From JBFHFS01 sp041583495 (lineage in GTDB: Bacteria; Bacteroidota; Bacteroidia; Bacteroidales; Marinilabiliaceae), in assembly GCA_041583495.1 (NCBI GenBank), contig JBFHFS010000003.1, positions 62,001 to 126,000 of the forward strand: DNA of 64,000 bases, written 5' to 3'. This document shows, piece by piece, positions 8,725 to 17,682 of the stretch (the first letter of the stretch is position 1; each line of letters begins with the position of its first letter). Position numbers and translations under genes: made by a program. The notes beneath the pieces were generated by a model. The model was given only the letters and a program-made list of their open reading frames with translations, searched no databases and was not told where the DNA came from.

Positions 8725-10599
8725 TTATCTCAATCGTTTCTCCAGCTCTTCATTCTCCATTATGGAGAACACCTTTTTGCCCAAAGGGGTATAGGTGGGC
8801 TTCGAGGTAAGAAACAGCCGGTTGATAAGCGAGGCCATTTCGGCCTGTGAAAGGGCCTGAGCCGACCTCATGCACGCATTACGGGCCAACACGATGGCCA
8901 ACTGCTCTCTGGCTTCATGCTCGGCATCCACCTCGCCGGTCTTAAAAGACTCCAGGATCGCATCCACCAATTCGGCCACATTCACATTTTTTAAAACCGA
9001 GGGCAGGCCGGTTACCACAAAGGAGTGATCCGTATCCTCCTTAAGAGCGAAACCAAAAAGCTTAAGGTCTTGTTTAATCTCACTCAATAAAAGTGCGTCT
9101 TCCCGGCTAAAAAAGAGTTTTTCGGGAAAAAGCGACTGCTGCGACAGGGCGGCTTTGGATTGAATAATAGCCATAAATTCCTCAAAAAGAATGCGCTCAT
9201 GTGCCCGTCGCTGATCAATGATCATAAGCCCCGACTTTACCGAGGTGAGAATGTATCGGTTTTTTATCTGAAAGTAAAGACTCCCGGGCATCTGTGATTG
9301 TTGGGAAGCCTCCGAAAAACCCAGATCTCCCTGCTGCTCGTCCTCATCCGGCTGCGAGGGAATAATCAGCTCCTGGGGCGTTTCGAACTCATCGAACCCC
9401 TCGGGCTCAGTTTCAAATCCCTCGTAAAGGGTCTCCCATCCTTTTGATGAGATACGGGTCCCCCCGCTCCGTGGCGAGGAAGCAGTCCCCGTCTCAAAGG
9501 GGTTGAAGTCGGGATTTATTTGCACCGTGGGAATGGCCACTGCTTCGTCTTTGCCAAAAACGGGAATGTCGATTCCATCGGCCTGATCAAAATCTATGGA
9601 AGGAACCATGTTGAATTTCCCCAGTGCCTCACGAATCGTTGCGTTGAGAATTTTCCAGACCGATGGTTCGTCCTCAAACTTAATCTCGGTTTTGGTGGGA
9701 TGAATATTGATATCCACAATTTGGGGATCCACATCAAAAAAGAGAAAGTAAAGGGGGTAGTGCTCCGAAGAGATCAGGTTCTCATAGGCTGCCGTAACCG
9801 CTTTATGCAGGTAAGGGTGCCGCATATATCTTTTGTTCACAAAAAAGAACTGGTCGCCAAGCCTTTTGCGGGCTGACTGAGGCTTTCCGATCCACCCGGA
9901 AATATTTACCATAGAGGTTTTAACCTCTACCGGAATCAGATGCTGGTTGGCCTGCCGGCCAATAACGGCCATGATGCGCTGCCGCAGGTTGGTTGCTGGC
10001 AGGGTAAAAAGCGTCTGATCGTTGTGAATAAGCGTGAAGGAGACTTCAGGGTTGGCCAGGGCCAGACACTGAAACTCGTTAACAATACGACGCAACTCGG
10101 TGGCATTAGTCTTTAAAAAGCGGCGACGTGCCGGCACATTATAAAAGAGGTTTTTCACCATGAAGTTACTGCCGGGAGGGCATGCCACGGGTTCCTGGGT
10201 CTCCACACGTGAGCCGGCAATCACCAGATGGGTCCCCAACTCCTGATCGTGCAGCCGGGTGTTTAGCTCCACCTGAGCCACCGCGGCAATGGACGCCAGC
10301 GCCTCACCCCTGAACCCCATCGTACGGATGGCAAACAAATCCTTAGCCTCCCGAATCTTGGAGGTGGCATGACGCTCAAAGGCCATGCGGGCATCCGTCT
10401 CCGACATACCACAACCATTGTCGATGATTTGCACCAGTGTACGTCCGGCGTCTTTTACTATTATTTTGATATCGCTGCCCCCGGAATCAATCGCGTTTTC
10501 CACCAGCTCTTTAATCAGCGAAGCGGGACGTTGAATAACTTCCCCTGCTGCAATCTGATTGGCAACCGAATCGGGCAACAATTGGATGATGTCTGACAT
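8725..10599 (-). CDS. mutL: DNA mismatch repair protein MutL
   Basis: Couples MutS mismatch recognition to strand processing. 624 residues: the GHKL ATPase domain is complete (ELVENAIDSGGSDI, DNGCGM, GFRGEALASIAAV, LFYNVPARRRFLK), then a transducer domain, an acidic linker near residues 360-430 and a dimerisation domain. In the C-terminal half the endonuclease motif usually written DQHA-x2-E-x4-E reads DQRRAHERILFEEF (near residue 461), and the usual CPHGRP motif is replaced by TYTPLGKKV near residue 605. This suggests altered or lost nicking activity; see findings. It is followed by the rhomboid genes. Confidence 0.96.
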   Translation of the reverse strand: MSDIIQLLPDSVANQIAAGEVIQRPASLIKELVENAIDSGGSDIKIIVKDAGRTLVQIIDNGCGMSETDARMAFERHATSKIREAKDLFAIRTMGFRGEALASIAAVAQVELNTRLHDQELGTHLVIAGSRVETQEPVACPPGSNFMVKNLFYNVPARRRFLKTNATELRRIVNEFQCLALANPEVSFTLIHNDQTLFTLPATNLRQRIMAVIGRQANQHLIPVEVKTSMVNISGWIGKPQSARKRLGDQFFFVNKRYMRHPYLHKAVTAAYENLISSEHYPLYFLFFDVDPQIVDINIHPTKTEIKFEDEPSVWKILNATIREALGKFNMVPSIDFDQADGIDIPVFGKDEAVAIPTVQINPDFNPFETGTASSPRSGGTRISSKGWETLYEGFETEPEGFDEFETPQELIIPSQPDEDEQQGDLGFSEASQQSQMPGSLYFQIKNRYILTSVKSGLMIIDQRRAHERILFEEFMAIIQSKAALSQQSLFPEKLFFSREDALLLSEIKQDLKLFGFALKEDTDHSFVVTGLPSVLKNVNVAELVDAILESFKTGEVDAEHEAREQLAIVLARNACMRSAQALSQAEMASLINRLFLTSKPTYTPLGKKVFSIMENEELEKRLR

Positions 10600-10635
10600 G
10601 GGCCTTCTACTCTATTCTTCCTTCAATTATTTAAG

Positions 10636-10962
10636 CTACTGCAATAAGAGGTCGTACCATTCGCGAGCGGAGTTCAGAAGATAGTAAAAAAGCACCATCA
10701 GAACTATTAAGATAATAACCAAACGTAAGTTTGATTTTTTGCGCTCTGTGCGAGTAACCTCGAAGTGGGACTTGATTTTACGACGCATGCCACCCCGAAT
10801 ACGATCGGCATAACCCCGGCCTTTTTCCTCTTCAACAGCAACACCCATCTCTTCTTTTATTCTTTTTTCCCGCTCCTTACGCTTCTCCTGCTCCGGGTCG
10901 AAGTACAAAGGCGTATAGTTAAATCGCCGATGATCAGGTAGTTTAAAAAAGGTAAACTTCAT
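10636..10962 (-). CDS. Small membrane protein upstream of mutL
   Basis: 108 residues: a short N-terminal stretch with FNYTPLYFDPEQEKRKEREKR, a strongly charged middle section likely to be helical, and one transmembrane segment at about residues 78-98 near the C-terminus, so a tail-anchored topology. I know similar short proteins beside mutL in other Bacteroidota but no function. Ends 36 bases before the mutL start, on the same strand, and is the first gene of the run. A TACTTTTG -7 element lies just upstream. Confidence 0.75.
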   Translation of the reverse strand: MKFTFFKLPDHRRFNYTPLYFDPEQEKRKEREKRIKEEMGVAVEEEKGRGYADRIRGGMRRKIKSHFEVTRTERKKSNLRLVIILIVLMVLFYYLLNSAREWYDLLLQ

Positions 10963-11313
10963 TTTGGTGGCTTTAGAAAGACAAAAGTAATAAATCCCCC
11001 GGTTTTTTCACCTGTTTTTATCTAAACATTTGTTAAACAGTTATTTACATTCTTTGTTGTTTTTCTAATCTACCCCCCGTTTTGCGAGTGACCCAACGAA
11101 CTCCCGGGGAAGGGGAAGGGTGCCTGGAATGCCCTAAATTAAGATACCTTCGTAACCACCGCATGTCCAAACAATAAAAGAAAATGATTCATGTCCTTCC
11201 CCGGTTTATAAACCTCAAGGACTTTTGAACGATTCCAAAATTTTGTTTAACTTGTAGTATCCGATGTAAAAAAAACACCCAGGATGCCTGGTGCGTGAAA
11301 TAGTCGTTTAGCT
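10963..11313. other. Gene-free divergent region between the mutL operon and comM
   Basis: 351 bases without a gene. It holds the candidate -7 element of the leftward operon (10982-10989) and an inverted pair of 10-base arms, 11104-11113 (CCGGGGAAGG) and 11195-11204 (CCTTCCCCGG), 81 bases apart, which could fold in a transcript. For comM a degenerate TTG-N19-TTAACTTG is the only promoter-like string, too weak to call. Confidence 0.4.
10982..10989 (-). promoter_or_regulatory. Candidate -7 element of the mutL-rhomboid-thyA operon
   Basis: TACTTTTG on the minus strand matches the Bacteroidota -7 consensus TAnnTTTG and sits 20 bases before the first gene of the operon. No clear TTG is found 19-21 bases upstream, so support is from the -7 motif and position only. 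Confidence 0.5.
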
Positions 11314-12852
11314 ATGTTAACAAAAACCTATGGAGCTGCGGTAACTGGTATTGATGCCATCACCATTACCATTGAAGTTAATGTGACCAGAGGCATCCGA
11401 TTCTTTTTGGTAGGCCTGCCCGACAATGCCGTTAAGGAGAGCCAGCAACGCATTGAATCGGTTTTCAGGGAAATGAATTTTAAGTGGCCCGGGCAACGCA
11501 TTGTGATTAACATGGCCCCGGCCGATACCCGCAAAGAAGGCTCCGCTTACGATCTGCCCATTGCCATCGGCATTTTGGCCGCCTCCGGACAAATTGCCAC
11601 CGACCTCACCAATGAGTTTATGATGATGGGTGAACTCTCACTGGATGGCTCTCTTCATCCGGTGAAAGGGGCCCTGCCCATTGCCCTGCAAGCCAGAGAC
11701 GATGGCTTTAAGGGCTTCATTGTGCCCCGTCAGAATGCCCGGGAAGCGGCGGTTGTGGAGGGGCTGAAGGTTTATGGTGTCGACAACATTTCGCAGGTGG
11801 TGGGTTTTCTTACCGGGGAGTTAAAGATAGAACGAACAGTGATCGATATGAAGGCCGAGTTCCTGAAAGAGCAATCCAACGGGGATCTTGATTTTGCCGA
11901 CGTAAAGGGCCAGGACAGTGTGAAGCGCGCTTTGGAGGTCTCTGCAGCGGGCTCACACAATTTAATCATGATTGGCCCCCCTGGTTCGGGAAAGTCAATG
12001 CTGGCCAAGCGATTGCCCAGTATCCTGCCGCCACTTACCCTGAATGAGGCACTCGAAACCACCAAGATTCATTCGGTTGCAGGAAAGCTTAACGGTCATA
12101 TCTCCCTGCTCACCCGCCGACCCTTCAGGAGCCCCCACCATACCATCTCCGATGTGGCCCTGACCGGGGGAGGGGCCTATCCCCAGCCCGGGGAGATTTC
12201 CCTGGCCCACAATGGGGTGCTGTTTCTCGACGAGCTGCCGGAGTTTAAACGCACCGTGTTGGAGGTGATGCGCCAACCCCTTGAAGACCGTCATATCTCC
12301 ATCTCCCGCGCCCGCTTTGCCGTTGATTATCCCGCCGGCTTTATGCTGGTCGCAAGCATGAATCCTTGCCCCTGCGGATATTATAATCATCCCGAAAAAC
12401 CCTGTTTATGCAGCCCCGGAGTGGTTCAAAAATACCTAAGCCGCATCTCGGGGCCTTTACTCGATCGCATCGATATCCATATAGAGGTGGTTCCGGTGCC
12501 CTTTAAAAAACTGGCCTCCGACAAACCTGCCGAATCGAGCAAGCTGATTCGCGAACGGGTCCTCCGGGCCCGGGAAATTCAGTCGATACGCTACAAGCCT
12601 CACCCCAATATCTATTGCAATGCGCAGATGACTACACGCCTGCTGCGCGAATATGCACGTCCCAACGAGAGCGGGCAGGCCATCCTGAAAAATGCCATGG
12701 AGAAGCTCGATCTCTCGGCCAGGGCTTACGACCGAATACTGAAAGTGTCCCGTACCATTGCAGATCTCGAGGGCAGTGACATCATACAGGCCCACCATGT
12801 AGCCGAAGCCGTGCAATACCGAAACCTCGACCGGGCAGGATGGGCAGGATAG
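11314..12852 (+). CDS. comM: YifB/ComM-family Mg chelatase-like AAA+ ATPase
   Basis: 512 residues, the normal length of the family. An N-terminal Lon-protease-like S16 domain (about residues 1-170; MAPADTRKEGSAYDLPIAI) precedes an Mg-chelatase type AAA+ domain with Walker A GPPGSGKS at 221-228, Walker B GVLFLDELPEF at 301, and the cysteine-rich NPCPCGYYNHPEKPCLC stretch typical of this family. ComM is a hexameric helicase that promotes branch migration during natural transformation in Vibrio and Acinetobacter; the role here is inferred. It stands as a single gene before ppa. Confidence 0.95.
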   Translation: MLTKTYGAAVTGIDAITITIEVNVTRGIRFFLVGLPDNAVKESQQRIESVFREMNFKWPGQRIVINMAPADTRKEGSAYDLPIAIGILAASGQIATDLTNEFMMMGELSLDGSLHPVKGALPIALQARDDGFKGFIVPRQNAREAAVVEGLKVYGVDNISQVVGFLTGELKIERTVIDMKAEFLKEQSNGDLDFADVKGQDSVKRALEVSAAGSHNLIMIGPPGSGKSMLAKRLPSILPPLTLNEALETTKIHSVAGKLNGHISLLTRRPFRSPHHTISDVALTGGGAYPQPGEISLAHNGVLFLDELPEFKRTVLEVMRQPLEDRHISISRARFAVDYPAGFMLVASMNPCPCGYYNHPEKPCLCSPGVVQKYLSRISGPLLDRIDIHIEVVPVPFKKLASDKPAESSKLIRERVLRAREIQSIRYKPHPNIYCNAQMTTRLLREYARPNESGQAILKNAMEKLDLSARAYDRILKVSRTIADLEGSDIIQAHHVAEAVQYRNLDRAGWAG

Positions 12853-12935
12853 ATTGGATTATCCCAAAGAAATAGCTTATTTTGTGGAAGATTACCTCTT
12901 TACATGAAAAATGAGGGCCAATACGGTGTTCCTTT

Positions 12936-13637
12936 ATGAAGAAAAAGAAAAATGACCAGCTTATGACAACCAACAGTTTGATGGATCCGATAGGTCGATT
13001 GATGGGTTTGAGATACAAGTCGCATCCCTGGCATGGAATCGATATTGGCGATAAAGCCCCCGATATTGTCAACTGCTTCATAGAGGTAGTACCTACCGAC
13101 ACCATTAAATATGAGATTGATAAGGTGAGTGGCTATCTGCGGATTGATCGGCCACAAAAGTACTCCAATGTAGTGCCGGCCCTTTACGGTTTTATTCCCC
13201 AGACCTACTGCGGGGATAAGGTGGGCAAATACTGCAGCGAAAAAACTTCAAAGAAAGAGATTATGGGAGACAAGGATCCTTTGGATATTTGTGTCCTGAC
13301 CGAAAAAGATGTCTCTCATGGCGACATCATTGCCGAAGCCATTCCCATCGGAGGATTCAGAATGATCGACGGGCAAGCAGCCGATGATAAAATAATATCG
13401 GTATTGAAAGGAGACATGGTATATGGCGGATTTACTGATATTTCGGGGCTTCCCGAGCTGGTTATACGGCGCCTGAAACACTATTTCCTCACCTATAAAG
13501 ACATGCCCGGCATGACCCGCGAATCGGAGATTACCCATGTCTACAATGCCGAGGAGGCCCGGGAAGTGATTCGGCTATCCATTCTGGATTACCAATCGCG
13601 TTTCGAAAACCTCAGAACTGCACTCTCTAGCTATTAA
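12936..13637 (+). CDS. ppa: Inorganic pyrophosphatase, family I
   Basis: Hydrolyses pyrophosphate and so drives biosynthetic reactions. The signature DKDPLDICVLTE (metal-binding aspartates) lies near residue 110, with KYEIDKVSGYLRIDRP and YGFIPQTYCG before it and QAADDKIISVL after. The 233-residue length fits the form found in Bacteroidota, somewhat longer than the 175-residue E. coli enzyme. A second ATG nine codons in (MTTNSLMDP) is an equally possible start. Confidence 0.95.
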   Translation: MKKKKNDQLMTTNSLMDPIGRLMGLRYKSHPWHGIDIGDKAPDIVNCFIEVVPTDTIKYEIDKVSGYLRIDRPQKYSNVVPALYGFIPQTYCGDKVGKYCSEKTSKKEIMGDKDPLDICVLTEKDVSHGDIIAEAIPIGGFRMIDGQAADDKIISVLKGDMVYGGFTDISGLPELVIRRLKHYFLTYKDMPGMTRESEITHVYNAEEAREVIRLSILDYQSRFENLRTALSSY

Positions 13638-13687
13638 CCGGAAATGGGGCCCCTTTATTTCCCCGGTGTGTGAAAATCAATACCTCT

Positions 13688-14362
13688 ATGGACTCATTGT
13701 TTGCCATAATCGTTGCGGGTGGACGTGGAATGCGAATGGGCCAGGATGTGCCCAAACAATTTATCCCCCTGGGCGACAAGCCGGTGTTAATGCACACCCT
13801 TGAGCGGTTTTATCAATTTAACCCCAACACAAGTCTCATTTTGGTGCTGCCGGCCGACCAGTTTGCCTACTGGAAGGCTCTGTGCAAAAAACACCGTTTT
13901 GAACTCCCTCATCAATTGGCAGAAGGCGGCGAAACGCGGTTTCACAGCGTACAAAACGGACTGACCCGGGTGACCAGGGGACTGGTGGCGATTCATGATG
14001 GGGTAAGGCCCTTTGTGAGCATGGAAACCATTGCCCGTTGCTTTAGCGCCGCTGAAACCTGTGGTGCAGCCATTCCGGTAACCAACATGATAGAGTCCAT
14101 GAGAATGCTCTCCGGCAATAAAAGCAAGGCCCTTCCGCGCGATTCATACCGGGCTGTGCAAACGCCACAGGTGTTTAGAGCAGGTCTTATCAAAAGCGCC
14201 TACAACCAGCCTTACAATAATACTTTTACCGACGATGCCTCTGTGGTGGAAGCGGCAGGATACGAGGTAACCCTCGTTGAAGGCAACCGCGAAAACATTA
14301 AGATCACCACTCCCTTCGATTTACTTATCGCCGATTCACTGCTGAAACAACAACCCCGTTAG
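13688..14362 (+). CDS. ispD: 2-C-methyl-D-erythritol 4-phosphate cytidylyltransferase
   Basis: Third step of the MEP isoprenoid pathway: forms CDP-methylerythritol from MEP and CTP. The N-terminal nucleotide-binding motif IIVAGGRGMRMGQDVPKQF, the HDGVRPFV motif and the late TDDASVVEAAGYEVTLVEGN with NIKITTPFDL are all present. I chose the ATG at 13688 (224 residues), which opens right before the nucleotide-binding strand; a GTG six codons upstream is possible. Its stop codon TAG overlaps by two bases the TAA of the convergent KAS III gene, so neither has a 3' untranslated spacer. Confidence 0.95.
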   Translation: MDSLFAIIVAGGRGMRMGQDVPKQFIPLGDKPVLMHTLERFYQFNPNTSLILVLPADQFAYWKALCKKHRFELPHQLAEGGETRFHSVQNGLTRVTRGLVAIHDGVRPFVSMETIARCFSAAETCGAAIPVTNMIESMRMLSGNKSKALPRDSYRAVQTPQVFRAGLIKSAYNQPYNNTFTDDASVVEAAGYEVTLVEGNRENIKITTPFDLLIADSLLKQQPR

Positions 14363-15453
14363 CGAGGTGGCATTTTGTACATGAAGGCATTGATGTTCAT
14401 CCCTGCGCCCACAGAAGTCATCATCACGTAGTCGCCGGGATTAAGCACATGACCTTCCATCTTATTTTTCACCACCAAATCGAACAGAGTCGGAACAGTG
14501 GCTACACTGCTGTTACCCAGAGTACGAATGGTCATGGGCATGATGCTGAGGTCCGGTCGTTTTTCGCCATAAAGACGGAAGAGCCGTTTCAGAATGGCTT
14601 CATCCATCTTGGCATTGGCTTGATGGATCAGGATCTTGCTCACATCTTTCAGATGAAGACCATTAACATCCAAACACTCCTTGGCAGCAAGGGGCACATA
14701 GGTCAACCCATAGTTATAAACCTTTCGACCCAACATCTTAAGGTACAGCTCATCCCGTTTAATCTCCTTATTATAGGAGGGCCCCATGGCAAGGAGATCG
14801 AGATGTTCGATGGCATCGGTACGAGCCACATGGCGAAGAATGCCTACCGGCTCAACACTTTCACGGGCCTCGAGCACAACGGCACCGGCTCCATCCGAAA
14901 AAATCATGGCATCCCTGTCGTGGGGATCCATGGCGCGACTTAACGTATCGGCACCGATCACAAGTGCGCTTTTAGCGTCTCCCGAACGGATGTAATAGTT
15001 GGCCTGAATCATGGCTTGAGTCCATCCGGGGCAACCAAAAGTAATGTCGTAGGCTACAGTATAGGGATTGTTAATGCCCAGGTTTTTCTTCACCCTCGAA
15101 GCAAGGGTAGGCAACATATCCGGGAAGTGACTTCCGAAACGCATGTCGCCCAGGTTGTGGGCCACAATAATATAATCCAGTTTTTCCGGATCGAAGCCTG
15201 AATGTTCCAGGGCTTCCCTGGCGGCAAAAGTGGCCAGATCGGAGGTGTTGAACTGGGGTTCGGCCGTGCATCGCTGAGAAATATCGGTAATCTGTTCGAA
15301 TTTCTCTGCAATTTCGATCCCTGGCGTTTCAATTTTTGTCCCATCCTCGTTGAGGAATAAGTTATCACAAAAACTACTGTTTGGCACTACCCTCGTTGGG
15401 ATGTAGCTCCCCGTCCCTGTCGCCACCGAATAAATTCGTGGTGATTTCTTCAT
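14359..15453 (-). CDS. 3-oxoacyl-ACP synthase III (FabH-like) family protein
   Basis: A thiolase-fold condensing enzyme of 364 residues with the KAS III triad: Cys in DITFGCPGWTQAMI (about residue 130), His in LIHQANAKMD and Asn in TLGNSSVATVPTLFD. This form, with a longer N-terminus than E. coli FabH and a C-terminal end GAGMNINAFMYKMP, is common in Bacteroidota; it may start fatty acid chains or make another beta-ketoacyl product. It lies 21 bases after lpxH on the same strand, suggesting a shared role in envelope lipid synthesis. Confidence 0.88.
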   Translation of the reverse strand: MKKSPRIYSVATGTGSYIPTRVVPNSSFCDNLFLNEDGTKIETPGIEIAEKFEQITDISQRCTAEPQFNTSDLATFAAREALEHSGFDPEKLDYIIVAHNLGDMRFGSHFPDMLPTLASRVKKNLGINNPYTVAYDITFGCPGWTQAMIQANYYIRSGDAKSALVIGADTLSRAMDPHDRDAMIFSDGAGAVVLEARESVEPVGILRHVARTDAIEHLDLLAMGPSYNKEIKRDELYLKMLGRKVYNYGLTYVPLAAKECLDVNGLHLKDVSKILIHQANAKMDEAILKRLFRLYGEKRPDLSIMPMTIRTLGNSSVATVPTLFDLVVKNKMEGHVLNPGDYVMMTSVGAGMNINAFMYKMPPR

Positions 15454-15474
15454 TGCTTTTCCCGTTTAGTTACA

Positions 15475-16254
15475 TCAGATGCTCCGATTGTAAAATTTTA
15501 GTTTAAATGTTTCCCCATCCCACTCCCCATAGGAGAAGTGTTTAACCCAATCGCCCAGATAGACCACCCTGCTTCCGGATCCAATATCCAAATCGAGTGC
15601 GATGTGCCTGTGCCCAAAAACAAAATAGTCGAAATGTTCCTGTTCATTCTTTTGGCGGGCAAACTTTATCAGCCATTCGTTCTCCTCACCCTGGAAAACA
15701 GCGGTACTTAACTGCTCATTTTTCCGTCTGCTTTTCCTGGACCAGAAGAGCGCCATTTGAATCCCCAGATCGGGATGCAGCCATCGGAACATATTTTGTG
15801 CCACCCGGTTGGTAAACAAAGCCTTAAGACGTTTATAGGCTTTCTCATCGGGGGTTAACCCGTCCCCATGGGCTAAAAAAAAGCGCTTGCCGTCCAGTTC
15901 AACAGGCCAGGGCTCCCGATGAACGATCACTCCGGTTTCACCGGGCAGGTAATCAAAAATCCAAATATCGTGGTTTCCCGTAAAAAAATGAACCGGAATC
16001 CCCCGATCGGTCAATTCGCACAGTTTGCCTAAAAGTCGGGTAAAGCCCCGGGGAATCACCTTCTTATACTCGAACCAAAAGTCAAAAATGTCTCCCATCA
16101 AATAGATCTCCCGGGCCTCCTCTTTAATACTTTCGAGCCATGATACAAAGAGCCGTTCGTGTTCGCGGTGGTTTTTGATGTTGGGAGCCCCCAGATGCAC
16201 ATCTGAGGCAAAAAATATTTTCTTTTTTGAATCCAATTTTTTGTGGCCTTTCAA
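15475..16254 (-). CDS. lpxH: UDP-2,3-diacylglucosamine diphosphatase
   Basis: Calcineurin-like phosphoesterase that cleaves UDP-2,3-diacylglucosamine to lipid X in lipid A synthesis. 259 residues with the metal-site motifs FASDVHLG, YLMGDIFDFWFEY, FFTGNHDIW, FLAHGDG and VFGHRH in family order. The DIFDFW and GDGLTPDEKAYK stretches are specific to LpxH rather than general phosphoesterases. It is eight bases downstream of a TlpA-like lipoprotein gene and followed by a KAS III gene. Confidence 0.93.
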   Translation of the reverse strand: MKGHKKLDSKKKIFFASDVHLGAPNIKNHREHERLFVSWLESIKEEAREIYLMGDIFDFWFEYKKVIPRGFTRLLGKLCELTDRGIPVHFFTGNHDIWIFDYLPGETGVIVHREPWPVELDGKRFFLAHGDGLTPDEKAYKRLKALFTNRVAQNMFRWLHPDLGIQMALFWSRKSRRKNEQLSTAVFQGEENEWLIKFARQKNEQEHFDYFVFGHRHIALDLDIGSGSRVVYLGDWVKHFSYGEWDGETFKLKFYNRSI

Positions 16255-16263
16255 GTAATCTAT

Positions 16264-17427
16264 TTATAATAACTCGTCGAGTTTCTCTCTCAACAAATTA
16301 CCAAATAGGTTTTTTCCGATGATTTCACCTTCGCGGCTGATAAGGTAGTTGGCCGGTAATTGTTTGATGTTGTATATTCTGGCGGGATAGGAGTCGGTAT
16401 ACTGCAAATCACTGACATTGATCCAGGGCAGTTGGTTGCTCACGATGGCGTTTTCCCATAGCACTTTACTTCTATCGAGAGAGACCTGGTACACTTCGAA
16501 CCCTTTTTTGTGAAAATCACTGTAAATCTTTTTCAGTTCCAGGTTATCGGCCACCGAGCCCTTGTCCCACGAAGCCCAGAACGAAAGCAGAACCACCTTG
16601 CCTTTGAGCGATGAGAGAGCCACTTCTTCTCCATCTATGGTTTTCTCCCTGATCTCCGGAATAGACTCCGCAACACTCGACTCGAGAAGGGCCGTGACCT
16701 TACTGCGCTGCTCCTCGGCCTTGGCACTCAACACATAATTGTAGAGTTGTTTTACCCGCGGCGATTCCGGATAAAGCAGATTAAGGCTGGTGGCGATAGC
16801 GGCAAAATAAACCTGCTCCTTCTTATCCATCACATTAAGCACCAGAGTATTGTCACTCAGCCTCTGAAAAAGAGCATAATAGCTGGCAAAAGAACGCGGA
16901 TTATCCATGACAAAGCTGCCTATAAATTGCTTGTGTTCTTCCAGGGAGGTTAGTAGCTCCTGACCGATCTCCTTTTTGCGGTCAAGGTCTTTCTTCGCCT
17001 GCAGTGACTGATATAGCGTTAAAAGGCTATCTACACTGCCCCGAAGGGTTTTAAGCCTTTGGTTGAGAATCTGTATCTTTTTGGATTCCAGAGACCCTTC
17101 CAGCCGATAAGAATCCTCGAGATGACTGCCGTCGGCAGTTATCTTCAGCTGCTCAGTACTATCGATCAAGAGGGTAATAAAGTTATTGGGCGATAAACTT
17201 AACCGGAAAAATGAGGGCACCTCCAATTGATCTCCATCAAATGAAAAACGGCCACTTTTGCCAAGTACCAGAGAATCCATCACAATATTGCGATCCAGCT
17301 CCAGCTTTTCCAGAATCAGCGCCTCTCCACCCGCATTCGAGATGTTACCCTTAATTTCAAAATGGGTGGGCTTGCAGGCTGAAAAAATGAGCACAGCAGA
17401 AAGGATTGTTACGATTAGGTTTCTCAT
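16264..17427 (-). CDS. TlpA-like thioredoxin-fold lipoprotein lacking the CxxC pair
   Basis: 387 residues. Signal peptide with lipobox LIFSAC puts the mature N-terminal Cys at residue 18, so an envelope lipoprotein. An N-terminal beta domain (about residues 20-110) resembles DUF4369; a helical linker follows; the C-terminal 140 residues are a TlpA/AhpC-type thioredoxin fold with GKVVLLSFWASW and a cis-proline loop QLPANYLI. Where WCGPC is expected the sequence reads WDKGS, so there are no active-site cysteines and disulfide exchange should not be possible. It is the first gene of a group with lpxH and the KAS III gene. The fold is clear; function unknown. Confidence 0.87.
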   Translation of the reverse strand: MRNLIVTILSAVLIFSACKPTHFEIKGNISNAGGEALILEKLELDRNIVMDSLVLGKSGRFSFDGDQLEVPSFFRLSLSPNNFITLLIDSTEQLKITADGSHLEDSYRLEGSLESKKIQILNQRLKTLRGSVDSLLTLYQSLQAKKDLDRKKEIGQELLTSLEEHKQFIGSFVMDNPRSFASYYALFQRLSDNTLVLNVMDKKEQVYFAAIATSLNLLYPESPRVKQLYNYVLSAKAEEQRSKVTALLESSVAESIPEIREKTIDGEEVALSSLKGKVVLLSFWASWDKGSVADNLELKKIYSDFHKKGFEVYQVSLDRSKVLWENAIVSNQLPWINVSDLQYTDSYPARIYNIKQLPANYLISREGEIIGKNLFGNLLREKLDELL

Positions 17428-17483
17428 CTAAAAGCAGTTCGTGAAGATTAAAAATTAATTAACTTTTTGAGTATTTATGCGCT

Positions 17484-17491
17484 CAAAGATA
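17484..17491 (-). promoter_or_regulatory. Candidate -7 element for the TlpA-like/lpxH/KAS III operon
   Basis: TATCTTTG on the minus strand matches TAnnTTTG, 56 bases before the lipoprotein start. The -33 position shows TTT at 19 bases or TTC at 18, near but not equal to TTG. Confidence 0.5.
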
Positions 17492-17601
17492 AAACTATTT
17501 TTTCAGACGAAAATATTTGTTTTCATGCCCCTCTATTATTCCCGATTTTCAGGCAACCTATTGGTCAATAGCTCGTCTTACCAAACACAGGCCTTTTGGA
17601 A

Positions 17602-17628
17602 AGCCGGGGAATATAAAAACCCCCGGCT
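17602..17628 (-). terminator. Second hairpin downstream of leuB
   Basis: AGCCGGGG (17602-17609) pairs with CCCCGGCT (17621-17628). It is the downstream one of two GC-rich hairpins in tandem after leuB when read on the minus strand, and may act as a back-up terminator between the leu operon and the next leftward gene. No T-run follows. Confidence 0.5.
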
Positions 17629-17638
17629 GTTTCAATTA

Positions 17639-17669
17639 GAAAGCCGGCATCCAAAGGGATCCGGCTTTC
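17639..17669 (-). terminator. Hairpin at the end of the leu operon
   Basis: GAAAGCCGG (17639-17647) pairs with CCGGCTTTC (17661-17669), and ATCC/GGAT extends the stem inward past one bulged base. It starts 14 bases after the leuB stop. The T-run is poor, so termination strength is uncertain, but the position at the end of a nine-gene cluster and the second hairpin beyond it support the call. Confidence 0.6.
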
Positions 17670-17682
17670 TATCAATAGGGTC

